Origin: Luteibacter pinisoli
Lineage (GTDB): Bacteria; Pseudomonadota; Gammaproteobacteria; Xanthomonadales; Rhodanobacteraceae
Assembly (NCBI RefSeq): GCF_006385595.1
Contig: NZ_CP041046.1
Location: 3,038,001 to 3,102,000, forward strand
Length of the DNA stretch: 64,000 nt
Direction: 5' to 3'
Under the pieces are notes generated by a model. That model did no database searches. It saw nothing but the letters and a program-made list of their open reading frames with translations, and had not been told where the DNA came from. Position 1 is the stretch's first letter. Each line of letters opens with the position of its first letter. Positions 1 to 7,925 of the stretch are shown piece after piece. The position numbers and the translations under genes were made by a program.

Positions 1-151
1 CGACCTGGAATCGGGCCAGAAGATTGAAGGGGCGCATATCGTCGGCGACATGCTGGTTCGCGCCCATGCACGCGGTGTCAGGGCACCGATGCTCGAGACC
101 GCCTGGGCGCACCTGCAGGCCTTTGAAGCCCGCAAGGCGCGAGAGGGCTGA
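1..151 (+). CDS. 2-dehydropantoate 2-reductase (PanE/ApbA family), C-terminal fragment
   Basis: The reading frame enters from the left edge and gives 49 residues before TGA, so only the C-terminus is visible. The motif DLESGQKIEGAHIVGDMLVR, followed by ARGVRAPMLETAWAHL, matches the C-terminal helical domain of ketopantoate reductases, where an acidic-Gly patch and the xxxIVGD helix contribute to the substrate site. The family reduces ketopantoate to pantoate with NADPH in pantothenate synthesis, but many homologues act on other 2-oxoacids. The gene ends 3 bases before the convergent nlpD stop. The N-terminal Rossmann domain lies outside the window, so the assignment rests on the tail alone. 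Confidence 0.6.
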   Translation, partial: DLESGQKIEGAHIVGDMLVRAHARGVRAPMLETAWAHLQAFEARKAREG

Positions 152-154
152 GCC

Positions 155-1168
155 TTACTTCGGCGGCAGGTACTGCAGCGGATCGACCGGGTTGCCGTCG
201 CGGCGGATCTGGAACTGCAGCTCATCACGCGTCGCGCCCGACGAACCCATTTCGGCGACGGCCTGGCCGCCCTTCACCTTTTCGCCTTCCTTCACCAGGC
301 GCTTGCGGTTGTGGCCGTAGGCGGAAAGGAAGCTGTCGCTGTGCTTGATGATGACGAGCTCGCCATAGCCGACCAGGCCATTGCCGCTGTACACCACCAC
401 GCCATCGGCGGCCGCGCGAACCGGGTCACCCGACTTGCCGGCGATCTCGATACCGGGAATCGCATCACCTGACGCGAACCGCTTGATCAGCGAACCATCG
501 GCCGGCCAGCGCCAGCTGATGCCACCCGCGTTGCGCGTGGCGCCACTGGTCACGATCGGCGTGGACGCCGGCGGATTTTCTACCGGTGGCGGCGTGGTCG
601 CCGGTGCCGCAGCCGGCGGCGCCGGTGGCGGGACAACGGACTCGGCGGGCTTGCCAGCAACCACGACCGGCGTGTTCGTGGTGGTCGCCGGTGCCGGCGC
701 GACGTCGGCGTCGCTCACGGCCTGGAACCCGGGTTGCGGCGCACCCGTCGGCGGCGGAGGCGGCGTGGACGGATGAGCGGCCGGCGGGGGCACCGCCGCG
801 ACAACCGGCGCAGCGTGCGTCGCCGGGGGCGTCGGTGCAGGCGCCGGGCCCGGCGGCGACAGGCGCAGCTCCTGCCCCGGCCAGATGGTGTACGAGGAGT
901 CGACGTTGTTCCACTTCGCCAGGTCGCGGAAATCGACCTTGTTGCGGAAAGCGATGCTGTAAAGGGTGTCGCCCTTCACGACGTGGTACGACCCACCCGG
1001 CGGGGGCGGCGTGGATGGCGCACCATGCGGCGCGGCCGACGCCGGCTGGTACCCCGCGGGCCGCGTGACCACGACGGAATGCCGGCTGGGATCGAGATTG
1101 CCGCAAGCGGCCACGACCAGCGCCACGCCGGTAAGCGCAGCCCAGGCCAGTGGGCGAAGCGGACGCAT
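155..1168 (-). CDS. nlpD: NlpD-type lipoprotein, LysM plus degenerate M23 (LytM) domain
   Basis: Outer-membrane lipoprotein that in E. coli activates the septal amidase AmiC. From the ATG at 1168 (337 aa) the signal peptide runs to a lipobox ending in Cys22 (LVVAAC). A LysM peptidoglycan-binding domain lies at about 61-103 (YHVVKGDTLYSIA), followed by a Pro/Ala-rich linker and a C-terminal M23 domain. The M23 metal ligands look lost: GIEIAG replaces the usual His-bearing motif and ELQFQIR replaces HLHFEIR. This fits a non-catalytic activator rather than an endopeptidase. An ATG at 1195, forming an ATGA overlap with the upstream yqaA stop, is an alternative start; 1168 has the better purine-rich leader. 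It is the last gene of surE-pcm-yqaA-nlpD. Confidence 0.88.
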   Translation of the reverse strand: MRPLRPLAWAALTGVALVVAACGNLDPSRHSVVVTRPAGYQPASAAPHGAPSTPPPPGGSYHVVKGDTLYSIAFRNKVDFRDLAKWNNVDSSYTIWPGQELRLSPPGPAPAPTPPATHAAPVVAAVPPPAAHPSTPPPPPTGAPQPGFQAVSDADVAPAPATTTNTPVVVAGKPAESVVPPPAPPAAAPATTPPPVENPPASTPIVTSGATRNAGGISWRWPADGSLIKRFASGDAIPGIEIAGKSGDPVRAAADGVVVYSGNGLVGYGELVIIKHSDSFLSAYGHNRKRLVKEGEKVKGGQAVAEMGSSGATRDELQFQIRRDGNPVDPLQYLPPK

Positions 1169-1191
1169 CGCGGGTTTCCGTTCTCGGGCGC

Positions 1192-1800
1192 TCATCGCAG
1201 CAGGAACCACCAGGCAGCCAGGAGGATGATCACTACGATAACAGCCCAGCCTATCCACTCAATGTGTTTGCGCAGCGCCTGCTCGGCCCGTTCACCGAAC
1301 AGCCGGACGAGGATCGCCAGCAGCCAGACCCGCTTGCCGCGACCGATCAGCATGCAGATGAGGAACGGCAGCAGCGGCACGCCGACGATGCCCGATGCCC
1401 AGGTGACGAACTTCATGGGCACCACGGGCTGCAGGGCCGCCATCGCCAGGACGATGTAGAGGCCGAGCGCGTGCGCCTGCATATCCTGGCGCAGGCTGCC
1501 CACGCCTTCCTCGATGTGCGACAGCAGGTGCAGGGAGGCCAGCAGCGGCTTCAGCGCCTCGTAGGCGTAGTGGCCCAACGCGTAACCCACCAGCGAACCC
1601 AGCAGCGAAAACAGCAGGCTCCAGTTCGCGAAGCGGAATGCCTTGCGCGGCTCGGCCAGCATCATCGGCGCGAGCATCACCTCGGGCATGATCGGGAAAA
1701 TAAAGGCTTCGGCGAACGAAAGCCCTGCGAGATAGCGCACCGCGTGGCGGTGGCGTGCCCAGGTGATGGCACGCTCGTAAAGCGATCCGAACAGCCGCAT
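1192..1800 (-). CDS. yqaA: YqaA/DedA-like inner-membrane protein
   Basis: A 202-residue membrane protein with hydrophobic stretches near 24-45, 60-80, 115-140 and 180-200. It contains the SFAEAFIFPIMPEV segment typical of YqaA-type relatives of the DedA/SNARE-associated superfamily. DedA members are linked to lipid flipping, membrane homeostasis and proton-motive-force maintenance; the role of YqaA itself is not established. The gene lies between pcm and nlpD, its usual place in Xanthomonadales. Its stop overlaps a possible upstream nlpD start. Confidence 0.8.
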   Translation of the reverse strand: MRLFGSLYERAITWARHRHAVRYLAGLSFAEAFIFPIMPEVMLAPMMLAEPRKAFRFANWSLLFSLLGSLVGYALGHYAYEALKPLLASLHLLSHIEEGVGSLRQDMQAHALGLYIVLAMAALQPVVPMKFVTWASGIVGVPLLPFLICMLIGRGKRVWLLAILVRLFGERAEQALRKHIEWIGWAVIVVIILLAAWWFLLR

Positions 1801-1829
1801 TCAGCGGGCTCCCCTGTGTGGAAGGCGCA

Positions 1830-2513
1830 TCAACCGATGCCGCCCAGAAGCGGAACAAAGCTGACCGCGCCAAGTTCTTCGCGGATGACGTCGCCCTTGT
1901 CGTCCTTGGACAACCGTACCAGCACCTGCTGGCTGGGGCTGCCCACGGGAGCAACCAGCACGCCGCCCGGCTTGAGCTGGTCGAGCAGCTGCACGGGAAT
2001 GCGGTCACCCGCGGCGGTGAGGATGATGCCGTCGAACGGTGCGTCGGACGGCCAGCCGAGCTTGCCGTCGTCGTGGCGCGAACGCAGGTTTTCGATGCCG
2101 AGCTGGCGGAAGCGGCGGCGCGCCTGGCGCAGCAGCTCCTCGATACGTTCCACCGTATAGACGGTGGGCACGATGCCGGCCAGGACGGCCGCCTGGTAAC
2201 CCGAACCCGTGCCGATTTCGAGCACACGCTCGGGCACGCCGCGCTCGATCAGCGCCTCCGTCATGCGCGCCACGATCCACGGCTGGGAGATGGTCTGCCC
2301 ATGCCCGATGGGTAACGCGGTGTTCTCGTAAGCGCGCGAGTGCAGCGCCTGGTCGATGAAATGATGGCGAGGCAGGTGGCGGATCACCTCGAGCACGCGC
2401 TCGTCGCGAATGCCTTCCTCGACCAGCTTCGCCACCAGGCGGTCGCGCGCGCGCTGGGAGGTCATGCCTTCGCCGCGCAACGCGGATGGCGGCAGGGCGT
2501 GCAAGTTCACCAC
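1830..2513 (-). CDS. pcm: Protein-L-isoaspartate O-methyltransferase
   Basis: Repairs damaged proteins by SAM-dependent methylation of isoaspartyl residues. The 227-residue protein shows motif I VLEIGTGSGYQAAVLA, the family segment LPIGHGQTISQPWIVA and a central VERIEELLRQA helix. It begins with GTG directly after the surE stop, separated by one base, which implies translational coupling; an internal ATG at codon 17 (MTSQRARDRLV) is an alternative start. The surE-pcm pairing is conserved in gammaproteobacteria as a stationary-phase and stress-survival module. Confidence 0.95.
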   Translation of the reverse strand: MVNLHALPPSALRGEGMTSQRARDRLVAKLVEEGIRDERVLEVIRHLPRHHFIDQALHSRAYENTALPIGHGQTISQPWIVARMTEALIERGVPERVLEIGTGSGYQAAVLAGIVPTVYTVERIEELLRQARRRFRQLGIENLRSRHDDGKLGWPSDAPFDGIILTAAGDRIPVQLLDQLKPGGVLVAPVGSPSQQVLVRLSKDDKGDVIREELGAVSFVPLLGGIG

Positions 2514-2514
2514 G

Positions 2515-3297
2515 TTACGCCGCCTCCTCGTTATCCATCGACGAGGACAGCGAGAGCATCCAGCTACTCACCTTCTCCAGCGCCTGGAAGCGCGTGAGGT
2601 CGGTATGGATCGGCGAAACGGAAACGTAGCCACGGCTGACGGCGTTGAAATCGGTGCCGGGGCCGGCGTCGTCGATCTTTCCCGGCGGGCCGATCCACCA
2701 CATCGTGCGGCCACGCGGGTCCTCGCTGCGGATGGCCGGCGCCGAGCGGTGGCGCTTGCCCAGGCGGGTGACCTCGAAGCCACGGATCTCATCCCACGGC
2801 AGGTCGGGCACGTTCACGTTGAGGATGGTGTCGGCGGGCAGCGGGTCGACCACGAGGCGGCGCACCAGCATCAGCACCGCGTTGGCGGCGGACTCGAAGT
2901 GGTGGCCGGAGCCTTCCTTCGTCACCAGGGACACGGCGATGGCGGGCAGGCCGAGGAAGCGCCCTTCCATCGCGGCCGAGACGGTGCCCGAATAAATCAC
3001 GTCGTCGCCAAGGTTGGCGCAGTTGTTGATGCCCGAAACGACGATGTCGATCTCGTGGTCCAGCAGGCCCGACAGCGCCAGGTGCACGCAGTCCGTCGGC
3101 GTGCCGGCGACACGGTAACGGCCGTCATCCAGGCGATGCACGCGGATGGGCGCATCAAGGGTGAGCGAGTTGCTCGCGCCGGAACGGTCACGGTCGGGTG
3201 CGACCACCGTCACCGTGCCAAAACCGGCAAGACGCTCGGCCAGGACCCGGATACCCGGAGCCTCTACGCCGTCGTCGTTGCTAACCAGAACTTGCAT
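2515..3297 (-). CDS. surE: 5'/3'-nucleotidase SurE
   Basis: Metal-dependent survival protein that dephosphorylates nucleoside monophosphates and, in E. coli, short polyphosphate. The N-terminus MQVLVSNDDGVEAPGI carries the paired Asp metal ligands. SGINNCANLGDDVIYSGTVS is the expected Asn/Ser active-site loop. At 260 residues it is close to the family norm of about 250. It opens the surE-pcm-yqaA-nlpD unit and is divergent from the SmrA-like gene across about 115 bases, which should hold both promoters; I see no clear sigma70 match there. Confidence 0.95.
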   Translation of the reverse strand: MQVLVSNDDGVEAPGIRVLAERLAGFGTVTVVAPDRDRSGASNSLTLDAPIRVHRLDDGRYRVAGTPTDCVHLALSGLLDHEIDIVVSGINNCANLGDDVIYSGTVSAAMEGRFLGLPAIAVSLVTKEGSGHHFESAANAVLMLVRRLVVDPLPADTILNVNVPDLPWDEIRGFEVTRLGKRHRSAPAIRSEDPRGRTMWWIGPPGKIDDAGPGTDFNAVSRGYVSVSPIHTDLTRFQALEKVSSWMLSLSSSMDNEEAA

Positions 3298-3412
3298 GCT
3301 GATCCAGATCGAAAAACCGGGCTGGCGACCCCATCTGTGGAGGGATCGCGCGACTGCCCAAGTCTACCGGAGCGGGACGCGGGATTCACCGGAACCGGCT
3401 AGGATGAACGCC

Positions 3413-3955
3413 ATGAAGCGACGCAGCCCCGCGGTGCATGACGACGACAGCCGCCTGTTTCGCGAGGCGATCGGCGACGTTCGCCCCGTGGTCGTGGCAG
3501 AAACGGCGCCAGAGCGCCCGCGCCCCGAGCCCGTGCCGTTCATGCGCGACGCGGACGAGGCGGCTGTGCCGGCGGACTCGTTACTGTTCGATTACGACCC
3601 CGCCGAACTGGAAGTGGGCGAAGAATTATCGTATCTGCGCGACGGCTACCCGCCCAAACTGTTGAAACAGCTCAAGCGTGGCCAGTTCAGCATCCAGGCC
3701 GAGGTCGACCTGCACCAGATGAACGCGGCAGCCGCCCAGCTCACCATTGCGGACTTCCTGGCCGAATGCCGGCGCGACGGCATCCGTTGCGTGCGGATCA
3801 TCCACGGCAAGGGCCTGCGCTCGAAGGCCGCCGGCCCGGTGCTGAAGGGACTGACCGACCGCTTGCTGCGGCGACGCGACGACGTGGTCGCCTTCGCCTC
3901 GGCCCGCCCCATGCAGGGCGGCACCGGTGCGGTCATCGTGCTGCTGAAGGGCTGA
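3413..3955 (+). CDS. smrA: Smr-domain protein, SmrA-like RNA endonuclease
   Basis: A 180-residue protein with N-terminal DDDSRLFREAIGDVRPVV, resembling E. coli SmrA, and a C-terminal Smr domain at about 95-178. The hallmark motifs VDLHQMN (DLH) and IIHGKGLRS (HGKG) are both present, as is the terminal GGTGAVIVLL strand. Smr endonucleases cleave mRNA at stalled or collided ribosomes; that activity is inferred from family knowledge. The ATG at 3413 has AGGA eight bases upstream; an in-frame ATG at 3404 would add three residues. The gene sits on the opposite strand between truD and surE, ending one base from the truD stop. Confidence 0.82.
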   Translation: MKRRSPAVHDDDSRLFREAIGDVRPVVVAETAPERPRPEPVPFMRDADEAAVPADSLLFDYDPAELEVGEELSYLRDGYPPKLLKQLKRGQFSIQAEVDLHQMNAAAAQLTIADFLAECRRDGIRCVRIIHGKGLRSKAAGPVLKGLTDRLLRRRDDVVAFASARPMQGGTGAVIVLLKG

Positions 3956-3956
3956 C

Positions 3957-4973
3957 TTACCCCGTCACCGCGATCTCGCGGACGACCGTGGTGGCGTACG
4001 CGCCGGCCGGTAGCGAGAACGTCACTTCCAACGCACCGTCGTCGAGCCAGCGCCAGGCGAAATCAGCCGGTTTGAGACGAAGCGCCCGGCGCTCCTGATC
4101 CATCCGCGCGCCAATAAGGCCGGCGGCCAGGTCGCCATCCCGTTCGGCGATGCGGTTCTCGAGCGCAGCGACCTCGCCACCCGCGGGCGTGTCGCCACTG
4201 CCCCACAGCGGACCGGTCGGGTGGATGTCGAACCGGCCCAGGCGCTCGGCGAGCGTGTCGTTGAAGGCCTCCGGGCCGAACCACGAGCGCGAGCCGTCCA
4301 GGCCCCAGATCTCGCCGTCCATCGCCGAATCCCACGTGCCGGACGCCACGCGTTCGGCCAGGACGCCATTGAAGATGTGCGAGCGCGCCGCGGAGAGCAG
4401 GATGGAGCGCTTGTCGCGATCCACGCGCCGGCCCTTGAACATGGCGCGGGCCTGCTCGACGTTGTTGCCACCGAGACCGAAGCGCTGCTCGCCGAAATAA
4501 TTGGGCACGCCGCGCGCCGCGATCGCCGCCAGGCGACCCTCGGCTTCCGCACGCTCGCCTTCGACGTCGCGCAGCACCAGCACGAAACGATTACCGCGCA
4601 AGGCGCCGCGCTTGATCTTGCGCGAATGCCGCCCCAGCGCCGTGAGCGTCACGTCCGCGTGCGGAAACGCCGCCCAGTCCGGGTCCGCCTTGCCGGGCAG
4701 CTGCACGGTGAAGACCTGACGGGTGACCGCGTGGCGGTCCTTCATGCCTGCGTAGCCCACGTTCATCGGCGCGATGCCGGCGAACTTCGCGACTTCACGG
4801 GCCACCCAGTCGGTGTTCTGGCCACGCTTTTCCACCAGCACGAACGCGTGCTCGCCCGCGCCATCGGGCTCGTAACCGAGGATCTCTTCCACGAAGAAAT
4901 CCTCAGGCTGGGCTCGCAGGCGTGCGCGCAGCGGCGGGGCGCCGAAGGCGAAGGGCAGTTCGTACTCACTCAT
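3957..4973 (-). CDS. truD: tRNA pseudouridine(13) synthase TruD
   Basis: Converts U13 to pseudouridine in tRNA-Glu and some mRNAs. The 338-residue protein carries the TruD catalytic motif GYAGMKDRHAVTRQ with the nucleophile at about Asp79, plus the Lys/Arg-rich KIKRGALRGNRF segment and NYFGEQRFG of the TRUD insertion. It follows mgtE after 12 bases and closes the pyrG-to-truD run. In E. coli truD lies directly between ispF and surE; here mgtE and an opposite-strand smr gene separate it from both. Confidence 0.95.
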   Translation of the reverse strand: MSEYELPFAFGAPPLRARLRAQPEDFFVEEILGYEPDGAGEHAFVLVEKRGQNTDWVAREVAKFAGIAPMNVGYAGMKDRHAVTRQVFTVQLPGKADPDWAAFPHADVTLTALGRHSRKIKRGALRGNRFVLVLRDVEGERAEAEGRLAAIAARGVPNYFGEQRFGLGGNNVEQARAMFKGRRVDRDKRSILLSAARSHIFNGVLAERVASGTWDSAMDGEIWGLDGSRSWFGPEAFNDTLAERLGRFDIHPTGPLWGSGDTPAGGEVAALENRIAERDGDLAAGLIGARMDQERRALRLKPADFAWRWLDDGALEVTFSLPAGAYATTVVREIAVTG

Positions 4974-4985
4974 GGGGTAACGCCT

Positions 4986-6413
4986 TTACATCAGGAACAA
5001 CGTGGCCAGGCCAAGGAAGATAAAAAAGCCGCCGCTGTCGGTCATGGCCGTGATCAGCACGCTGGAGCCCAGCGCAGGGTCGCGGCCGAGTTTCGTCATC
5101 AGCATGGGAATCCCCACGCCCATGAAGGCGGCCAGCAAGAGGTTCAGCGTCATCGCCGCCGTCATCACCATGCCCAGCGAGATGCTGTCGTAGAGCAGCC
5201 AGGCGACGACGCCAATCACGCCACCCCAGACGAGGCCGTTGATCAGCGCGACGCACAGCTCCTTGCGCCACAGGCGACCCGCTTGCGCCACGCTCACCTG
5301 CTCCAGCGCCATGGCGCGGACGATCATGGTGATGGTCTGGTTGCCCGAGTTACCGCCGATACCGGCGACGATGGGCATCAGCGCGGCCAACGCCACCAGG
5401 CGCTCGATCGAGTGCTCGAACAGGCCGATGACGCGCGAGGCGATGAAGGCGGTGACCAGGTTGGTCGCCAGCCAGGCCCAGCGATTGCGCACGGACTTCC
5501 ACACCGAGGCGAAGATGTCCTCCTCTTCGCGCAGGCCACCGCGCGACAGCGCTTCCGCCTCGCCCTCTTCGCGGATCAGGTCGATCATGGCGTCCACGGC
5601 GATGCGGCCGATCAGGCGCATGTGGGCGTCAACCACCGGCGCCGTCACCAGGTCGTAGCGCTCGAAGGCCTGGGCCACGTCATAGGCGTCATCTTCGGGG
5701 CGAAACGTGTTCACGTCCGGCGCCATGATCTGATGCACCATCTTGTCCGGCGAATTCACCAGCAGCCAGTGCAGCGGCAGCACGCCGGTGAGCACATGGT
5801 CGGCGTTGACGACGAACAGCTTGTCCGTCTGCGCCGGCAGCTCGTCGAAGCGGCGCAGGTAACGCAGCACCACCTCGAGACTGATGTCTTCGCGGATGGT
5901 GACCATGTCGAAGTCCATCAACGCGCCGACCTTGTCGTCGTCGTAGGACATGGCGGCCTGGACGCGCTCGCGCTCCTGCGCGTCGAGGCTGGCCATCAGT
6001 TCCGGCAGCACCTCGGTGGGCAGGTCGTCGACCAGGTCGGCGAGTTCGTCTGCATCGAGCGGTTCGACGGCAGCGAGGATCTCGCGGTCGTCCATGTCCG
6101 CGATCAGCGATTCGCGGACGGAATCCGACACCTCGAGCAGGATTTCGCCATCGCGGTCGCTGCGCACGCGCTGCCACACGGCAAGGCGATCGGCCAGCGG
6201 CAGGGATTCCAGCACGTCGGCCAGGTCTGCCGGATGGATGTCGTCGAGCCTGGCCTGCAACGCCGCGTCGACCGCCTCCAGTGCGTCGGCATCGCCGGCG
6301 GGCGTCGTCGCCGCCAGCGCCACCAGCGCCTCGCGCCGGCGCAGCAGGTCATTGACCGCCTCCAGGCGATCCTGCAGGCGTGGTGTCGACGTGCGGGCGT
6401 CGAGTTCGCTCAC
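4986..6413 (-). CDS. mgtE: Magnesium transporter MgtE
   Basis: A 475-residue Mg2+ channel. The layout is an N-terminal superhelical domain rich in acidic residues (about 20-140), a CBS pair (about 150-280) that senses cytosolic Mg2+, and a C-terminal five-helix membrane domain. The pore signature GIGGNSGNQTITMIVRAM lies near 360. Translation starts at a GTG that overlaps the ispF stop as GTGA, so it is coupled to ispF. Its position between ispF and truD is unusual compared with the E. coli order. No upstream Mg2+ riboswitch is possible given the overlap. Confidence 0.95.
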   Translation of the reverse strand: MSELDARTSTPRLQDRLEAVNDLLRRREALVALAATTPAGDADALEAVDAALQARLDDIHPADLADVLESLPLADRLAVWQRVRSDRDGEILLEVSDSVRESLIADMDDREILAAVEPLDADELADLVDDLPTEVLPELMASLDAQERERVQAAMSYDDDKVGALMDFDMVTIREDISLEVVLRYLRRFDELPAQTDKLFVVNADHVLTGVLPLHWLLVNSPDKMVHQIMAPDVNTFRPEDDAYDVAQAFERYDLVTAPVVDAHMRLIGRIAVDAMIDLIREEGEAEALSRGGLREEEDIFASVWKSVRNRWAWLATNLVTAFIASRVIGLFEHSIERLVALAALMPIVAGIGGNSGNQTITMIVRAMALEQVSVAQAGRLWRKELCVALINGLVWGGVIGVVAWLLYDSISLGMVMTAAMTLNLLLAAFMGVGIPMLMTKLGRDPALGSSVLITAMTDSGGFFIFLGLATLFLM

Positions 6414-6886
6414 GCGGGCTGGACCAGCACGCTCGCCAGCGCGGCGATGCCTTCGCGGCGACCGGTGAACCCGAGGGTTTCCGTGGTGGTGGCCTTGATG
6501 CTGATGCGATCGACGTCCACGCCGAGATCCTCGGCGATGTTCGCGCGCATGGCCTCGGCGTGCGGCAGCACCTTGGGCGCCTCGCAGATCACGGTCATGT
6601 CGGCATTGCCGAGCACGTAGCCGCGCTCGCGCACCAGTTCGCGCACGGCGCGCACGAAGGTACGGCTATCCGCGCCGCGCCACTTGTCGTCCGAGGGCGG
6701 GAAATGCTTGCCGATGTCACCCAGCGCCAGCGCGCCGAGCAAGGCATCGCACAGGGCATGGAGGACCACGTCGCCATCGGAATGCGCCAGCACGCCCTGC
6801 TTGTGCGGCACGCGGACGCCGCCGAGCATCACGTGGTCGCCTTCGCCGAAGGCATGCACGTCGAATCCCTGTCCGATGCGGATCAT
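6410..6886 (-). CDS. ispF: 2-C-methyl-D-erythritol 2,4-cyclodiphosphate synthase
   Basis: Fifth enzyme of the MEP isoprenoid pathway; it releases CMP from CDP-ME 2-phosphate to form the cyclic diphosphate. From the ATG at 6886 the product has 158 residues, the normal length. GQGFDVHAF supplies the metal-binding Asp and His, and AHSDGDVVLHALCDALLGA is the family signature. The start overlaps the ispD stop (ATGA) and the stop overlaps the mgtE GTG, so all three are translationally coupled. A longer open frame upstream lies inside ispD and is not needed. Confidence 0.97.
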   Translation of the reverse strand: MIRIGQGFDVHAFGEGDHVMLGGVRVPHKQGVLAHSDGDVVLHALCDALLGALALGDIGKHFPPSDDKWRGADSRTFVRAVRELVRERGYVLGNADMTVICEAPKVLPHAEAMRANIAEDLGVDVDRISIKATTTETLGFTGRREGIAALASVLVQPA

Positions 6887-7572
6887 CTTGTTCTCCCGAG
6901 CAGGAACTCCGCCAGCGCGAAGTCCGCCGGCGTGGTCACCTTGATATTGTCTTCCGATCCTTCGACCAGCAACGGTGTGGCGCCTGCGCGCTCCATCGCC
7001 ATGGCCTCGTCGCTGACCACGATACCGGCATCGGCGGCAAGGCGAAGTGCACGCGCCAGTTCGGCGCGGCGAAACATCTGTGGGGTAAAGGCGCGCCAGC
7101 GGCCCTCGCGCGGTTCCGTACCGGCGCTGTGGCCCTCGCCATCCGCGCGTTTGAGCGTATCGCGCAGCGGTGCGCCCAGGAGGCCACCCGCACCCTGCCC
7201 GGCCAGCGTCACGAGACGGGTGATGTCGTCGGCACGCACGCACGGCCGCGCCGCATCGTGCACCAGCACCAGGGCGTCGTCGGCCACGGAGGATGGCAAC
7301 GCGTCGAGGCCGGCCAGCACGGAATGGCTGCGTTCGCTGCCGCCCACCGTGGTGAGCAACGGCTTGCCGTGCACGTGATCCACGGCGGCGAAATGCAGGT
7401 CATCCGCGGCGATCACCACCATCAGGCCGGCGATCAGCGGATGTGCCGCAAGGCGCTCCAGTGTGTGGTCCAGCAGTGGCCTTCCGGCCACGTGCTGGTA
7501 TTGCTTGGGCCGGTCACCACCGGCCCGGACGCCCTTGCCGGCCGCCGGAATCACGCACCAGAGGGCGTCCAT
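6883..7572 (-). CDS. ispD: 2-C-methyl-D-erythritol 4-phosphate cytidylyltransferase
   Basis: Adds CMP from CTP to MEP in the MEP pathway. The 229-residue protein begins with the nucleotidyltransferase loop VIPAAGKGVRAGGDRPKQY and carries LVHDAARPCV, both typical of IspD. Its ATG overlaps the ftsB TAA (TAATG) and its TGA overlaps the ispF start. Co-transcription with pyrG, whose product makes CTP, places substrate supply and use in one transcript, although that link is conserved synteny rather than proven logic. Confidence 0.97.
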   Translation of the reverse strand: MDALWCVIPAAGKGVRAGGDRPKQYQHVAGRPLLDHTLERLAAHPLIAGLMVVIAADDLHFAAVDHVHGKPLLTTVGGSERSHSVLAGLDALPSSVADDALVLVHDAARPCVRADDITRLVTLAGQGAGGLLGAPLRDTLKRADGEGHSAGTEPREGRWRAFTPQMFRRAELARALRLAADAGIVVSDEAMAMERAGATPLLVEGSEDNIKVTTPADFALAEFLLGRTR

Positions 7573-7916
7573 TACTGGTCGCCAGCGGTCACGGGCGGCG
7601 GGGTCGGCGGCGCGCTGGTCGCGGCCCCCGGCTCCACCACCTGGTAGAACGTCTCACCCTGCTTGATCAGGCCCAGTTCCTGGCGAGCACGGGCCTCGGT
7701 GGCCTGCTCGCCATGCTTCAGGTCTTCCACGTCAGCCGCGAGGGCTTCGTTGCGCTTTTGCAACGTGGCGTTTTCCTCGGTCTGGGTCTTGACCGCCGCC
7801 CGCAGTGAATCCACCTCGGCCATCCCCCCACCGCCGACCCACAGCTTCAGCTGCAGCGCGATGAGGATGACGACGAGGATCAGGCCGACCCAGCGCAGGA
7901 TTGCCGCGTTGCTCAC
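7572..7916 (-). CDS. ftsB: Cell division protein FtsB
   Basis: Bitopic divisome protein that bridges FtsL and FtsQ. The 114-residue product has a short cytoplasmic N-terminus, one membrane helix at about 8-27 (WVGLILVVILIALQLKLWV) and a leucine-zipper-like coiled coil from about 35 to 75. It then has the conserved GEQATEARARQELGLIKQGE segment preceding YQVVEP, matching the FtsB EERAR.ELG signature. It lies 9 bases after eno, the standard eno-ftsB-ispD arrangement. Confidence 0.95.
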   Translation of the reverse strand: MSNAAILRWVGLILVVILIALQLKLWVGGGGMAEVDSLRAAVKTQTEENATLQKRNEALAADVEDLKHGEQATEARARQELGLIKQGETFYQVVEPGAATSAPPTPPPVTAGDQ

Positions 7917-7925
7917 GGTGCCCCG

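Noticed and set aside
4221..6620. A 799-codon open frame on the plus strand antisense to truD, mgtE and ispF
   Set aside because: It crosses three well-supported genes and its translation is His/Gln/Arg-rich with no domain or ribosome site.
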